Of a stretch of DNA of 64,000 bases, positions 18,290-29,412 are shown in pieces (within the stretch, counting starts at the first letter, position 1; every line of letters starts with the position of its first letter). The translations under genes and the position numbers were made by a program. The DNA is taken from contig NZ_MDDV01000014.1 in assembly GCF_001854885.1 (NCBI RefSeq), positions 1 through 64,000 on the forward strand, written 5' to 3'. Below the pieces are notes generated by a model. It was not told the DNA's origin and ran no database searches. It saw nothing but the letters and a program-made list of their open reading frames with translations. This stretch comes from Ensifer sp. LCM 4579. GTDB lineage: Bacteria; Pseudomonadota; Alphaproteobacteria; Rhizobiales; Rhizobiaceae.

Positions 18290-19645
18290 ATGGACCTGCT
18301 TAATACAATTGGCATTGGCGCTGTCTCCTGTTATGCGCTGCTCTCGACCGCTTATAAAAGCATGCAGACACTGTATGCTCGGCCGAAAGACCTCTCATCG
18401 GCCTCGGAGGACTTCGTGTTCCACGCCCCTCTGCCGAGCGTGGATGTCATTGTCCCCTGCTACAACGAGGACCCGGGCACGTTCTCCGAGTGTCTGGCTT
18501 CCATTGCAAATCAGGATTACGCCGGAAAACTGCGCGTCTACGTGGTTGATGACGGTTCCGCTAATCGCGAGAAATTGGGACCTGTACACGACGCCTATGC
18601 GCGGGATCCGAGATTCAACTTCATTCTACTTCGCGAGAATGTCGGAAAACGCAAGGCGCAGATCGCTGCGATACGCCGGTCATCTGGAGATTTGGTGCTC
18701 AACGTCGACTCGGATTCGACATTAGCGTCCGACGTCGTCACGAAGCTCGCGCTGAAGATGCAAAATCCAGAGATCGGCGCGGCCATGGGTCAATTGACCG
18801 CCAGCAATCGAAACGACACTTGGTTGACCCGGTTGATTGATATGGAGTACTGGCTCGCTTGCAACGAGGAGCGTGCGGCACAGGCTCGCTTCGGTGCCGT
18901 CATGTGCTGCTGCGGTCCATGTGCCATGTACCGCCGGTCTGCTCTCCTTTTGCTACTTGACCAGTACGAGTCGCAGTTTTTTTGGGGCAAGCCAAGCGAC
19001 TTCGGTGAGGATCGCCACCTCACCATTCTGATGCTGAAAGCAGGTTTTCGAACCGAGTACGTTCCGGATGCGATAGCGGCAACCGTTGTCCCGGACAGGA
19101 TGGGCCCGTATCTGCGCCAACAACTCCGCTGGGCACGGAGCACTTTCCGCGACACCTTCCTGGCGCTGCGATTACTACCGGGGCTTGATCGCTACATCAC
19201 GCTGGACGTGGTCGGACAAAATCTCGGACCGCTCCTTCTCGCGTTCGCGGTCTTAGCAGGGGTCGCGCAAGTCGCGCTGACAGCTACAGTGCCTTTGTGG
19301 ACGGTGATGATGATAGCCACCATGACCATGATCCGCTGCAGCGTGGCTGCCTTCCGTGCTCGCCAGCTTCGTTTTCTGGCGTTTTCTTTGCACACCCCCA
19401 TCAACCTGTTTTTCTTACTCCCATTGAAGGCCTACGCTCTGTGCACTTTGACCAATAGCGATTGGCTGTCGCGCAGCGCCCCGGCAAACGTGACAGGCGC
19501 GGGTGGAGAAGGCGTTTTCGTTCCACACCCGACGTCCGAATCGAGCGCTAGAGCGACGTCGGGAAATGCAACGACGCTTCGAAGGCTGAATCTTGCGAGG
19601 GACTCTGCAACCGTGGCACCCGCCGTCGTCTGCAGCGACGACTGA
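18290..19645 (+). CDS. nodC: NodC chitin oligosaccharide synthase
   Basis: NodC is a membrane GT2 glycosyltransferase that polymerises UDP-GlcNAc into the Nod-factor backbone. The 451-residue protein has an N-terminal membrane segment, a catalytic core with VPCYNEDPG, VDDGS, NVDSDS and GEDRHLT, the processivity motif QQLRWARS near residue 277, and C-terminal membrane segments. Length and motifs match active NodC proteins. It lies 15 bases after nodB. The C-terminal tail after the last membrane helix is the variable region of the family. Confidence 0.96.
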   Translation: MDLLNTIGIGAVSCYALLSTAYKSMQTLYARPKDLSSASEDFVFHAPLPSVDVIVPCYNEDPGTFSECLASIANQDYAGKLRVYVVDDGSANREKLGPVHDAYARDPRFNFILLRENVGKRKAQIAAIRRSSGDLVLNVDSDSTLASDVVTKLALKMQNPEIGAAMGQLTASNRNDTWLTRLIDMEYWLACNEERAAQARFGAVMCCCGPCAMYRRSALLLLLDQYESQFFWGKPSDFGEDRHLTILMLKAGFRTEYVPDAIAATVVPDRMGPYLRQQLRWARSTFRDTFLALRLLPGLDRYITLDVVGQNLGPLLLAFAVLAGVAQVALTATVPLWTVMMIATMTMIRCSVAAFRARQLRFLAFSLHTPINLFFLLPLKAYALCTLTNSDWLSRSAPANVTGAGGEGVFVPHPTSESSARATSGNATTLRRLNLARDSATVAPAVVCSDD

Positions 19646-19673
19646 TCGTGCTCGTTGTCTCGGAGGGCGAATC

Positions 19674-20276
19674 TTGACGCAGGTCAACAACTATCAGTTA
19701 TTGCACCATGAGCTGGCGGCGGAGGATCCCTGGCGGCTCGACGGCAACAAGTTCGAGCGGGAGCGGCATGCGCAGATGCTTCGGCTGTCGCTTTCCCAAG
19801 GTCCCATCAAAAACGCACTCGAAGTCGGGTGCGCGGCCGGCGCATTCACGGAGAAACTTGCGCCTCATTGCAAGCAGCTCACAGTGATTGATGTTGTGCC
19901 GCAAGCCATTGCTCGAACGAGGCAACGGATGAAGGAGCCGCCACACATCAGTTGGATAGTCGCTGACGTTCAACAGTTCTCTACTAGGAAGCTCTTCGAT
20001 CTGATCGTCGTGGCCGAAGTTCTCTACTACCTTGAGGATATAGCCGCGATGCGCGGTGCCATTTGTAACCTGGCGAGCATGCTTGCGCCGGGTGGGCAGC
20101 TAATTTTTGGTTCGGCTCGCGACGCAAATTGCCGGCGTTGGGGCCATGTTGCTGGTGCTGAGACTGTCATGGCGATGCTGGGAGAAACGTTGATCGAGGC
20201 GGAGCGGCTTGATTGCCGGGGTGAGTCGGCCAACGAAGACTGCTTGCTCGCCCGTTTTCAGAAACCCAGTTTCTAA
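19674..20276 (+). CDS. nodS: NodS S-adenosylmethionine N-methyltransferase
   Basis: NodS N-methylates the deacetylated terminal glucosamine of the Nod factor using SAM. The TTG at 19674 is preferred because GGAGGG lies just upstream and the protein then starts at LTQVNNYQLLHHELAAEDPW, the family N-terminus; this gives 200 residues. The SAM-binding motif I (ALEVGCAAGAFTEKL) and the VIDVVPQAI and VAEVLYYLED blocks follow. No ATG or GTG fits the same position in frame, so this is a non-ATG start. Confidence 0.9.
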   Translation: MTQVNNYQLLHHELAAEDPWRLDGNKFERERHAQMLRLSLSQGPIKNALEVGCAAGAFTEKLAPHCKQLTVIDVVPQAIARTRQRMKEPPHISWIVADVQQFSTRKLFDLIVVAEVLYYLEDIAAMRGAICNLASMLAPGGQLIFGSARDANCRRWGHVAGAETVMAMLGETLIEAERLDCRGESANEDCLLARFQKPSF

Positions 20277-20301
20277 TAGATCCAACTTACATGGAGACAC
20301 T

Positions 20302-22011
20302 ATGCGCGTCTGTGGCATCAAGCTGACCCATGACGGGGCTATCGCTCTTGTTGAGAATGGAAAGCTCGTCTTCTGCATTGAGCAGGAGAAGAGGGATAAC
20401 AATACGCGATATCAAACAATCGATAATCTCGATGCAGTTGTCGCCGCTTTGGCGGACCACGGTCTGAATGTGCGGGATATTGATCAGTTTGTTATCGATG
20501 GCTGGGACGGTGAGGTCGAGTCCCAGTTCCAGGTCCTCAGTGGGGTGACTCCTCTTACCCTCAGAGGGGCGCCTTACGTTGAACGCCATGACGAAGGACT
20601 TCTCGACTGGCTCGACGGCTCCGACCTGACACTTGATGGGCGGGTTTTTAGCTATAGAAGCTATCCGCATGTGACGGGCCATGTGGCCTCTGCATACTGC
20701 ACCAGCCCCTTTGCAAAGTCCGTACAACCTGCGTTTTGCTTAGTGTGGGACGGCTGTATATTTCCGCGCCTCTATTATGTGGAAGGCAAGACAGTCCGCT
20801 TCGTCAAAGCTCTGTTCCCGATGATAGGCCAGACCTACGCTGCCGCGGGCCATTACTTCGGGCCCTATAAGCAGGCGAGCCGAGGGGGGTGGGACCTGGG
20901 CGTGGCTGGCAAGCTGATGGCCTATATCGCGCTCGGCTCGGTTGATGAACGCATCGTCGCGGTGTTTCAGAAGCTCTACGAGGAGCACTTTGCCGGCGAT
21001 ACGGACCTTGCCCGTACCTATCGCGCCAACATCAACAACGCTGAGGCCTCGCTTCAGGCCGTGCATGAATTTTTCGCAGCCAGCGCGCTCCTATTGACGG
21101 CCGCGTCACCGGAAGATGTGCTCGCATCCTTTCATCTTTTCATCGAGCGCCTTGTTGTTAAGGAGATGGCGATTGCCTTGCAGCACCATTCGTTTCCGGG
21201 GCCGCGCAACTTGTGCATAGCCGGCGGCTGCGGGCTCAATATCAAATGGAACAGTGCATTGCGTGAGGCGGGTCTGTTCGATGCAGTCTGGGTGCCGCCC
21301 TTTCCGAATGACAGCGGCTCTGCAATTGGTGCAGCTTGCGCCGAAATAGTGGCACAGGAAGGTTTCGTCCCGCTGGAATGGTCAGTCTACAGTGGCCCGA
21401 GCCTGCAAGCGGGCAATGTGCCGGCCGGATGGGACGCTACGCCGTGCAGCATCCCGGAACTTGCGGCCATCCTCGCCAGCAACAAACCCGTGGTTTTCCT
21501 GTCCGGGCGCGCCGAACTGGGGCCACGGGCGTTGGGAGGAAGAAGCATTCTGGCAGCAGCCACCTCGCCGGATATGAAAGATTATCTCAACGACATCAAA
21601 TTTCGCGAACACTTCCGACCAGTGGCGCCGATATGCCTCGAAGACCGGGCGCCGGATATATTCAGCCCCGGAACGCCGGATCCATACATGTTGTTCGATC
21701 ACCAGACGAGGCCGGAGTGGCGGGACAAAGTTCCTGCTGTTGTGCACCTTGACGGATCTGCGCGGCTGCAAACGATTTCCAGGAGTTCTCACCACAAGGT
21801 TGCCGAGGTACTCGTCGAATACGAAAAGCTCACGGGCATCCCGCTGCTTTGCAACACGAGCGCCAATTACCACGGGCGTGGCTTCTTCCCAAGTGCATCT
21901 GCAGCCTGCGAGTGGGGACGCGTCGAACACATATGGTGCGACGGCATGCTGTTCAGGCAAACGCATACAACCGAGCAATCGTTGGTCGACACGACCTTCA
22001 CGGCAAGATGA
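20302..22011 (+). CDS. nodU: NodU O-carbamoyltransferase
   Basis: NodU transfers a carbamoyl group to the 6-O position of the non-reducing glucosamine of the Nod factor. The ATG at 20302 after a GGAG site gives 569 residues. The protein shows the NodU/CmcH pattern: an N-terminal ASKHA-like fold ([25 protein letters not shown]), a metal-site His pair ([10 protein letters not shown]), and the C-terminal YrdC-like [16 protein letters not shown] block. It stops five bases before the nodI start. Two more distant paralogues lie at 29413 and 32386. Confidence 0.95.
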   Translation: MRVCGIKLTHDGAIALVENGKLVFCIEQEKRDNNTRYQTIDNLDAVVAALADHGLNVRDIDQFVIDGWDGEVESQFQVLSGVTPLTLRGAPYVERHDEGLLDWLDGSDLTLDGRVFSYRSYPHVTGHVASAYCTSPFAKSVQPAFCLVWDGCIFPRLYYVEGKTVRFVKALFPMIGQTYAAAGHYFGPYKQASRGGWDLGVAGKLMAYIALGSVDERIVAVFQKLYEEHFAGDTDLARTYRANINNAEASLQAVHEFFAASALLLTAASPEDVLASFHLFIERLVVKEMAIALQHHSFPGPRNLCIAGGCGLNIKWNSALREAGLFDAVWVPPFPNDSGSAIGAACAEIVAQEGFVPLEWSVYSGPSLQAGNVPAGWDATPCSIPELAAILASNKPVVFLSGRAELGPRALGGRSILAAATSPDMKDYLNDIKFREHFRPVAPICLEDRAPDIFSPGTPDPYMLFDHQTRPEWRDKVPAVVHLDGSARLQTISRSSHHKVAEVLVEYEKLTGIPLLCNTSANYHGRGFFPSASAACEWGRVEHIWCDGMLFRQTHTTEQSLVDTTFTAR

Positions 22012-22015
22012 ACGT

Positions 22016-22930
22016 ATGTCCAATATAGCAATCGATCTTACCGGCGTAAGCAAGAGTTATGACGACAAGGTCGTTGTTGACGGGCTGTCGTTCACTGTTG
22101 CGGCAGGAGAGTGCTTCGGCCTACTGGGACCGAACGGCGCGGGCAAAAGCACGATTACGCGTATGGTTCTCGGCATGGCACCACCTGACGCCGGCAAGAT
22201 CACCGTACTCGGCATGCCAGTTCCAGCACGCGCTCGGTTAGCGCGCGGGCGCATCGGGGTGGTCCCGCAGTTCGACAATTTGGAGCACGCATTCACGGTC
22301 CGCGAGAACCTGTTGGTGTTCGGGCGCTACTTCGGCATGAGCCGAAGCGAGATCGAAGCTGCTATCCCGACGCTGCTTGAGTTCGCCCGACTTGAGAGCA
22401 AGGCGGATGCGCGCGTCAATACACTGTCGGGCGGGATGAAGCGGCGCCTGACGCTTGCGCGTGCGCTGATCAACGACCCGCAGCTGCTTGTATTGGACGA
22501 GCCGACCACCGGCCTCGATCCGCATGCGCGCCATCTGATCTGGGAGCGATTGCGCCTACTGCTGGCGCGCGGCAAGACAATAATCTTGACGACCCACTTT
22601 ATGGAAGAGGCTGAACGGCTATGTGATCGCCTGTGCGTGCTCGATGGAGGGCGCATCATCGCCGAGGGCCGCCCACACGCGCTGATCGAGGAGCAGATCG
22701 GATGCCCCGTGCTTGAGATCTACGGCGGCAATCCGCGTGAGCTGCGCGCGCTCATCAATCCTTACGCGGAGCGTATCGAAGTGAGCGGCGAGACTGTCTT
22801 TTGCTATGCGAGCGATCCCGAGCAGGTGCGCGTGCAACTGCGCGGGCGCGCGGATCTGCGCGTTTTGCAGCGTCCTCCGAATCTGGAGGATGTGTTCTTG
22901 CGGCTGACCGGGCGCGACATGGAGAATTGA
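22016..22930 (+). CDS. nodI: NodI ABC exporter ATPase
   Basis: NodI is the ATPase of the NodI-NodJ exporter of lipo-chitooligosaccharides. The ATG at 22016 gives 304 residues. Walker A (GPNGAGKST) is at about residues 38-46, the signature [15 protein letters not shown] and Walker [13 protein letters not shown] follow, and the H-loop is in TTHFMEEAE. It starts five bases after nodU and stops three bases before nodJ. All catalytic motifs are intact. Confidence 0.96.
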   Translation: MSNIAIDLTGVSKSYDDKVVVDGLSFTVAAGECFGLLGPNGAGKSTITRMVLGMAPPDAGKITVLGMPVPARARLARGRIGVVPQFDNLEHAFTVRENLLVFGRYFGMSRSEIEAAIPTLLEFARLESKADARVNTLSGGMKRRLTLARALINDPQLLVLDEPTTGLDPHARHLIWERLRLLLARGKTIILTTHFMEEAERLCDRLCVLDGGRIIAEGRPHALIEEQIGCPVLEIYGGNPRELRALINPYAERIEVSGETVFCYASDPEQVRVQLRGRADLRVLQRPPNLEDVFLRLTGRDMEN

Positions 22931-22933
22931 GCA

Positions 22934-23722
22934 ATGGTTGAAGGCTGGGCGGCGGCCATGCCCGCCAACGCGTGGAATTGGATCGCCGTATGGCGACGCA
23001 ACTATCTCGCATGGAAAAAAATCGCGATTGCGGCAATACTCGGAAATCTCGCCGATCCTTTGATCTATCTGTTCGCCCTCGGCTTTGGCCTTGGAATAAT
23101 GGTAGGTCCAGTCGACGGCGCTTCCTATATCGCTTTTCTAGCGGCCGGCATGGTCGCCGCAAGCGCGATGACCTCGGCGACTTTCGAAACCATTTATGCG
23201 GCATTCGGTCGAATGCATTCTCAACGGAGTTGGGAAGCAATTCTGTGCACGCAACTCACGCTCGGCGACATCATTCTCGGCGAACTGGCGTGGGCCGCCA
23301 CGAAGGCTTTTCTAGCAGGCACGGCTATCATGGTTGTTGCCAGCATCTTGGGCTATACAGCATGGCCATCCGCTCTCTATGCGCTGCCAGTCGTCGTTCT
23401 CACTGGCTTCGCCTTCGCGAGCCTGGCGATGGTCGTTATGGCCCTTGCGCCCAGTTACGACTATTTCATCTTTTATCAAACACTCGTCCTCACACCCATG
23501 TTGTTCCTGGGCGGCGCGGTCTTTCCAGTCTCGCAACTGCCTAGCGCCTTTCAGCAGGTGGGGCGCTTCCTGCCGCTCGCGCATTCAGTGGATCTTCTTC
23601 GCCCGGCATTGCTTGGCCGACCGGGCGAGAGTGTCGGCCTGCATATCGGAGCGCTGTGTGTCTATACAGTGTTGCCGTTCTTCCTGTCGGCGGCACTGTT
23701 ACGTCGACGTCTCATGCCTTGA
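22934..23722 (+). CDS. nodJ: NodJ ABC exporter permease
   Basis: NodJ is the membrane partner of NodI and belongs to the ABC-2 transporter permease family. The 262-residue product has six predicted membrane segments and the family signature near [15 protein letters not shown]. Its N-terminus ([23 protein letters not shown]) is the normal cytoplasmic segment. It lies directly behind nodI and 30 bases before nodH. Confidence 0.95.
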   Translation: MVEGWAAAMPANAWNWIAVWRRNYLAWKKIAIAAILGNLADPLIYLFALGFGLGIMVGPVDGASYIAFLAAGMVAASAMTSATFETIYAAFGRMHSQRSWEAILCTQLTLGDIILGELAWAATKAFLAGTAIMVVASILGYTAWPSALYALPVVVLTGFAFASLAMVVMALAPSYDYFIFYQTLVLTPMLFLGGAVFPVSQLPSAFQQVGRFLPLAHSVDLLRPALLGRPGESVGLHIGALCVYTVLPFFLSAALLRRRLMP

Positions 23723-23752
23723 GGCCACTTCCCACCATTTGAGGAGTATGTG

Positions 23753-24505
23753 ATGCAGTCAGCGCCACCGGAGCCATTTGTAATTCTTGGGATGCCAAGG
23801 ACCGGCACGCATTACCTGGAAGCATTGTTAAACAAGCATCCGTGCGTATTGAGCAACGGTGAGTTGCTCAATCAGTACGATCCGAATTGGCCCGATAAGG
23901 ATCGCCTTTTACGCAGCGATCGCGAACTGCTCGAGCTTGCCTATCTGCGGCGTCCTGCACGCGAGGAGAAGGTGACGCACGTTGGCTGCAAGATCAACGA
24001 ACCTCAATTCGAGGAGCGTCCAGGCTTTCTGTCCGAGCTTGCCCGTTGGCCGGGTCTCAAGGTCATCCTCTTGACTCGCAACAACACATTGGAATCGCTG
24101 CGCTCGTTGATACAGGCGAGACGGTCTGGGCACTGGCTGAAGTTCAGCTCCGACAAAAATATGGCTCCGCCACCACGCGTCAAACTGTCGATCGGTGAAT
24201 GCGAGACTTACTTTAAGACTACCGAAGATTTCCACGCTCGGGTCAAGCGCTCCTTTGCGTCGAGCAACACGCTCACGATCGAGTACGAGGGTCTTCTTGG
24301 CGATCCGGCCGGATGCTTAGCAAAGATTTGTGATTTCCTAGGCGTTGCTCCGCTTCGACTTTCTGGTGACGTCGTGCTCGAGCGACAGGAACAACGGCCA
24401 TTGAATGAAACACTCGAGAATTTTCATGAGTTGCGGGCTCATTTTGCCGGAGGGCCCTACGCGACATTTTTTGAGGTCGCCGAGGTTCTCGAACAACAGC
24501 GGTAA
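23753..24505 (+). CDS. nodH: NodH Nod-factor sulfotransferase
   Basis: NodH uses PAPS to sulfate the reducing-end sugar of the Nod factor, which sets host range. The ATG at 23753, six bases after GAGGAG, gives 250 residues. The PAPS-binding loop ([18 protein letters not shown]), then [20 protein letters not shown] and the second phosphate-binding region ([15 protein letters not shown]) closely match NodH of R. tropici-type strains. It is the last intact gene of the nod operon. Its PAPS-supply genes nodPQ are mostly missing downstream. Confidence 0.93.
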   Translation: MQSAPPEPFVILGMPRTGTHYLEALLNKHPCVLSNGELLNQYDPNWPDKDRLLRSDRELLELAYLRRPAREEKVTHVGCKINEPQFEERPGFLSELARWPGLKVILLTRNNTLESLRSLIQARRSGHWLKFSSDKNMAPPPRVKLSIGECETYFKTTEDFHARVKRSFASSNTLTIEYEGLLGDPAGCLAKICDFLGVAPLRLSGDVVLERQEQRPLNETLENFHELRAHFAGGPYATFFEVAEVLEQQR

Positions 24506-24528
24506 CTGATTATCTCATTGATCTTCGA

Positions 24529-24574
24529 CGGCGTACGCAGGACTCGTGCAACAGCACGAACGTCCTGTACGCCG
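24529..24574 (+). repeat. long imperfect hairpin between nodH and truncated nodQ
   Basis: CGGCGTACGCAGGACTCGTGC at 24529-24549 can pair with the segment 24554-24574 across a four-base loop. There is an outer 8-bp stem, a 2-base bulge, a 5-bp AGGAC/GTCCT stem, a small internal loop and an inner 5-bp stem. No T-run follows, so it is not a standard terminator. It marks the place where nodP and most of nodQ are missing. Confidence 0.6.
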
Positions 24575-24576
24575 CT

Positions 24577-25350
24577 ATGGTTTGTTTCGCTGGAAAAGAT
24601 CCCATTCGCTCGTCGCCCCGCAAGGCGTTTTTCAGCGAAGCCGTTCTTTTCCTCCTGCGGCAGCACAACGGTGTGGAGATGGAGCAAGATAGCGACGAAC
24701 TCGTCCTGGTGGACGCGACAGTCGGCGCCGAAATGAACACTTCCCAGCAATGCCGTCCCAAAAACGTTCATTGGCATGACTTGGACGTGAACAAAGCGGC
24801 CCGTAGTGCGATCAAGCATCAACGCCCCGCCATTCTTTGGTTCACCGGTTTATCCGGATCAGGCAAGTCAACGATCGCCAATGCGCTCGAGAGATCGCTG
24901 CATGCGCGTGGCAAGCACACCTATGTGCTAGACGGCGACAATGTGCGTCACGGCCTCAATCGCGATCTTGGTTTTTCCGACGCAGATCGGGTTGAGAATA
25001 TTCGCCGTGTCGCCGAGATGGCAAAGCTGATGGCCGATGCAGGATTGATCGTAATCGTATCCTTCATTTCGCCCTTCCGAGAAGAACGGCGTATGGCGCG
25101 CGAGATGATGGACCAAGGTGAGTTCATTGAAATCTTCGTCGACACGCCATTGGAGGAATGCGCGCGGCGCGATCCGAAGGGACTTTATGCGAAAGCGCTC
25201 GCCGGAAAGATCGCCAATTTCACCGGCATCACATCTCCGTACGAGATGCCCCAAAGTCCTGAACTGCATCTTGAAACCGTTGGCTACCAACCGGCCCAGC
25301 TGGCGCGTCTAGTGGAGGAGTTCCTCGAGAGGCGAATAGCGGAGAAATGA
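24577..25350 (+). pseudogene. nodQ: truncated NodQ: APS kinase domain only
   Basis: NodQ normally joins an ATP-sulfurylase GTPase subunit (CysN-like) to an APS kinase (CysC-like). Here only the end survives. Around residues 41-51 [11 protein letters not shown] echoes the C-terminal strand of the CysN domain, and [10 protein letters not shown] marks the linker. A complete APS kinase follows, with Walker [10 protein letters not shown] (residues 91-99), the [16 protein letters not shown] block and [10 protein letters not shown]. The kinase may still work. The GTPase part and nodP are absent. The start codon is uncertain; the first 35 residues look like junction sequence. Confidence 0.8.
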
Positions 25351-25373
25351 CGACGATGATGGCCGCGCCATGA

Positions 25374-25410
25374 GGGGGACACTATTAGTGGCCCCTGAAC
25401 ATTAAAGGGG
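25374..25410 (+). repeat. candidate transposon terminal repeat, copy 1
   Basis: The stretch from GGGGGACACTATTAG through the 19-base GGCCCCTGAACATTAAAGG at 25390-25408 reappears in inverted orientation at 57663-57695. It starts with a G-run and lies next to a Tn3 transposase fragment, so a Tn3-type terminal inverted repeat is plausible. Confidence 0.5.
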
Positions 25411-25454
25411 CCATCCCGGCACCAACGACTTCGCCAATGGTGGTCGTCCCCCCA

Positions 25455-25770
25455 AGGGAATTTGGGTTGGTCGGTGCTGACCTCCCGCAACCCCGATGAC
25501 GATTTGCCTAAGGACTTCGAAGTTCGGCGGTCCTGTTATTATGCAGGGCTGAATCTGTGGGCGGGTGCACGAGAGTTTGCAGCATCGGTCCGTCGTGAAC
25601 TGGAACACGAACTGCTGCACCTGAACGAAACGCCTCGCAAAATGAAAAAGTGAGAATTATCTGGCGCAACGAAAGCCGGATTTCGATCACGCCGTTCAAA
25701 CCTTACCCGAACCGAAGGGGGCTTGCTGCGCTCAAATCGGCGCTGGTCAACGCTGGCCCATGACAGGTCT
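25455..25770 (+). pseudogene. internal fragment of a Tn3-family transposase
   Basis: The translation includes NPDDDLPKDFEVRRSCYYAG, then RRELEHELLHLNE and later RISITPFKPYP. This closely matches the middle of the Tn3-type transposase encoded at 50800-53744 (NPDDDL, DFEIRRDAYYSGLNL, RQELEHELLLLNE, RISVTPFKPLP), but the two differ at many positions. At least two frame changes are present and both ends are missing. It is a relic of a second, related Tn3 element. Confidence 0.8.
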
Positions 25771-25914
25771 TCTAAGCCTTCAGGAATTGCGGAGCGCTGA
25801 CTGCCTCGCGAAGGTCGGACACATGGCTTGCACCCGACCAGCGGCATTACAGATTTTCTCTCTTGCAACAAACGGCCGCTCCACCCCATCAAATTAGCTG
25901 CCAGAGGAGTACAC

Positions 25915-26215
25915 CTGGTGGATAACGGCTCGACCGATGGCACGATGAATCTGATGCGGTCCATACAGGCGCGCGCAAACCCCTGCGCCGTGGTGGTCTG
26001 TAAGGAGCCGGTCAGGGCGCTATGTGCCGGCACGATCTTCCGGGATAGGCACCGCCGCGGAAATCGCGCAGTGGCGTGGTGTGGCCGCCAACGATCTGCT
26101 GATCCTGCAAGTCGACGCCGATACTATTTGCGATCCAGGATATCTTACGGCCATGCAAGCCGCAGCCTCCGCCCAACGAGCAAAGTCATGCTTGAAGGAA
26201 CCACGCACCCGCTGT
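25915..26215 (+). pseudogene. decayed family 2 glycosyltransferase fragment
   Basis: One frame gives VDNGSTDGTMNLM (the GT2 nucleotide-sugar Asp region). After a shift near 26030 another frame gives GIGTAAEIAQWRGVAANDLL, with the adjoining ILQVDADTICDPGYL, the DXD-like metal motif. Both belong to GT-A glycosyltransferases. The rest is cut off by the IS21 element. It may be a former member of the Nod-factor or surface-polysaccharide gene set. Not functional. Confidence 0.6.
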
Positions 26216-26274
26216 CGATACCGGAACAATACTCCCCAAATGTGCCGTTTGAATCTTCCCCAGTTTGCGCCGTG

Positions 26275-26308
26275 ACCGGTCTTCCGGGGCGCGCCCCGGA
26301 AGATCGGT
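26275..26308. repeat. 34-bp near-perfect palindrome at IS21 left side
   Basis: ACCGGTCTTCCGGGGC at 26275-26290 pairs with 26293-26308 with one mismatch and a two-base centre. It lies about 50 bases before the IstA start. It could be the transposase binding region or the left boundary of the element, or a leftover insertion target. Confidence 0.55.
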
Positions 26309-26356
26309 CACATGTCATCACCGATACTACTTCCGATGGTCGGAAGGGGGATTTCG

Positions 26357-28665
<2,309 letters not shown>

Positions 28666-29221
28666 TCGCGACGGCCACGAGATCTATGCTGAGAGGTCAC
28701 GCCTCTTCCTTCGCGCCAAGCGGGCCGCTGCGAGGCACGTCCGCGTCGCCGCAGCATCTGCGGACCGACGCAAAATCTTGCCCAACCCGGTCAGGCACTT
28801 CGCAACGGCTGGTTTCCCGCGTGGCCATTGGCTGGTGGCGTCAGTGGAACAGTTGCAATCCCGGCACCCCGCGATCTTGCCGCGTTCCAGGCACCTGACG
28901 CGAAAGTGGCCTTGAGACCCCGCGGTACGCACCCGGCAGGCCCACATGTTCGGCCTCTTCTGCCTTCTACCCATTATTACCCAGGGAATGTCGGCGCCCG
29001 GCGAGATGTTTGAGTGTCGCGACCTCGTCGGCCGTCAGGAGCTCGGCGGGCTGGCCGCGGCAGTCGAACGGCAGGACATGAAGGGAGAGTTTCCCCTGGG
29101 ATCGGCCTCGCCTACATCAAGTCAGCCGTTTGTGATGGCCTCTGTCAAACCTCAGGCTGGAGTTTGCTTTCCTTGCAAGCCATGTGCCGAGCAGGCTTAG
29201 CCGCTCAAGTCCACTTTGCAT
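28666..29221. other. spacer between IS21 element and carbamoyltransferase cluster
   Basis: No gene is supported in these 550 bases. Short open frames on both strands (for example near 28910-29200 on the plus strand) match no family I know. The regulatory sites at 29222-29317 follow directly. Confidence 0.4.
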
Positions 29222-29237
29222 TGTCGAAAGCCTGACA
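29222..29237 (+). promoter_or_regulatory. NifA-type upstream activator sequence
   Basis: The sequence is TGT-CGAAAGCCTG-ACA, a perfect TGT-N10-ACA as bound by NifA. Its centre lies about 98 bases before the start site expected from the -24/-12 element at 29301, inside the usual 80-150 range. The exact spacing of both sites together makes coincidence less likely. Confidence 0.72.
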
Positions 29238-29300
29238 AAACTGTGTCGGAGCAAAGCGGACAGAAGCGCGCAAACCTTTGAGCTGCGAACCTTTTTCGGG

Positions 29301-29317
29301 TTGGCATACGTTTTGCT
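29301..29317 (+). promoter_or_regulatory. sigma-54 (RpoN) -24/-12 promoter
   Basis: TTGGCATACGTTTTGCT has the invariant GG at 29303-29304 and GC at 29315-29316, exactly 10 bases apart, and fits TGGCAC-N5-TTGCW with few changes. The start site should fall near 29327, about 85 bases before the first gene of the cluster. Confidence 0.75.
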
Positions 29318-29412
29318 TTTAAACTGCGAGTTTCACTCAGAAAGGGAGCCATTCGATATTGCCGAGAACTTATACGGAACTGGAAACGTTTGCATTCTTT
29401 TGAGAGGGAGTT

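Noticed and set aside
28666-29300. A second NifA site, TGT...ACA around 29242-29262
   Set aside because: The spacing between TGT and ACA is 13, not 10 bases.
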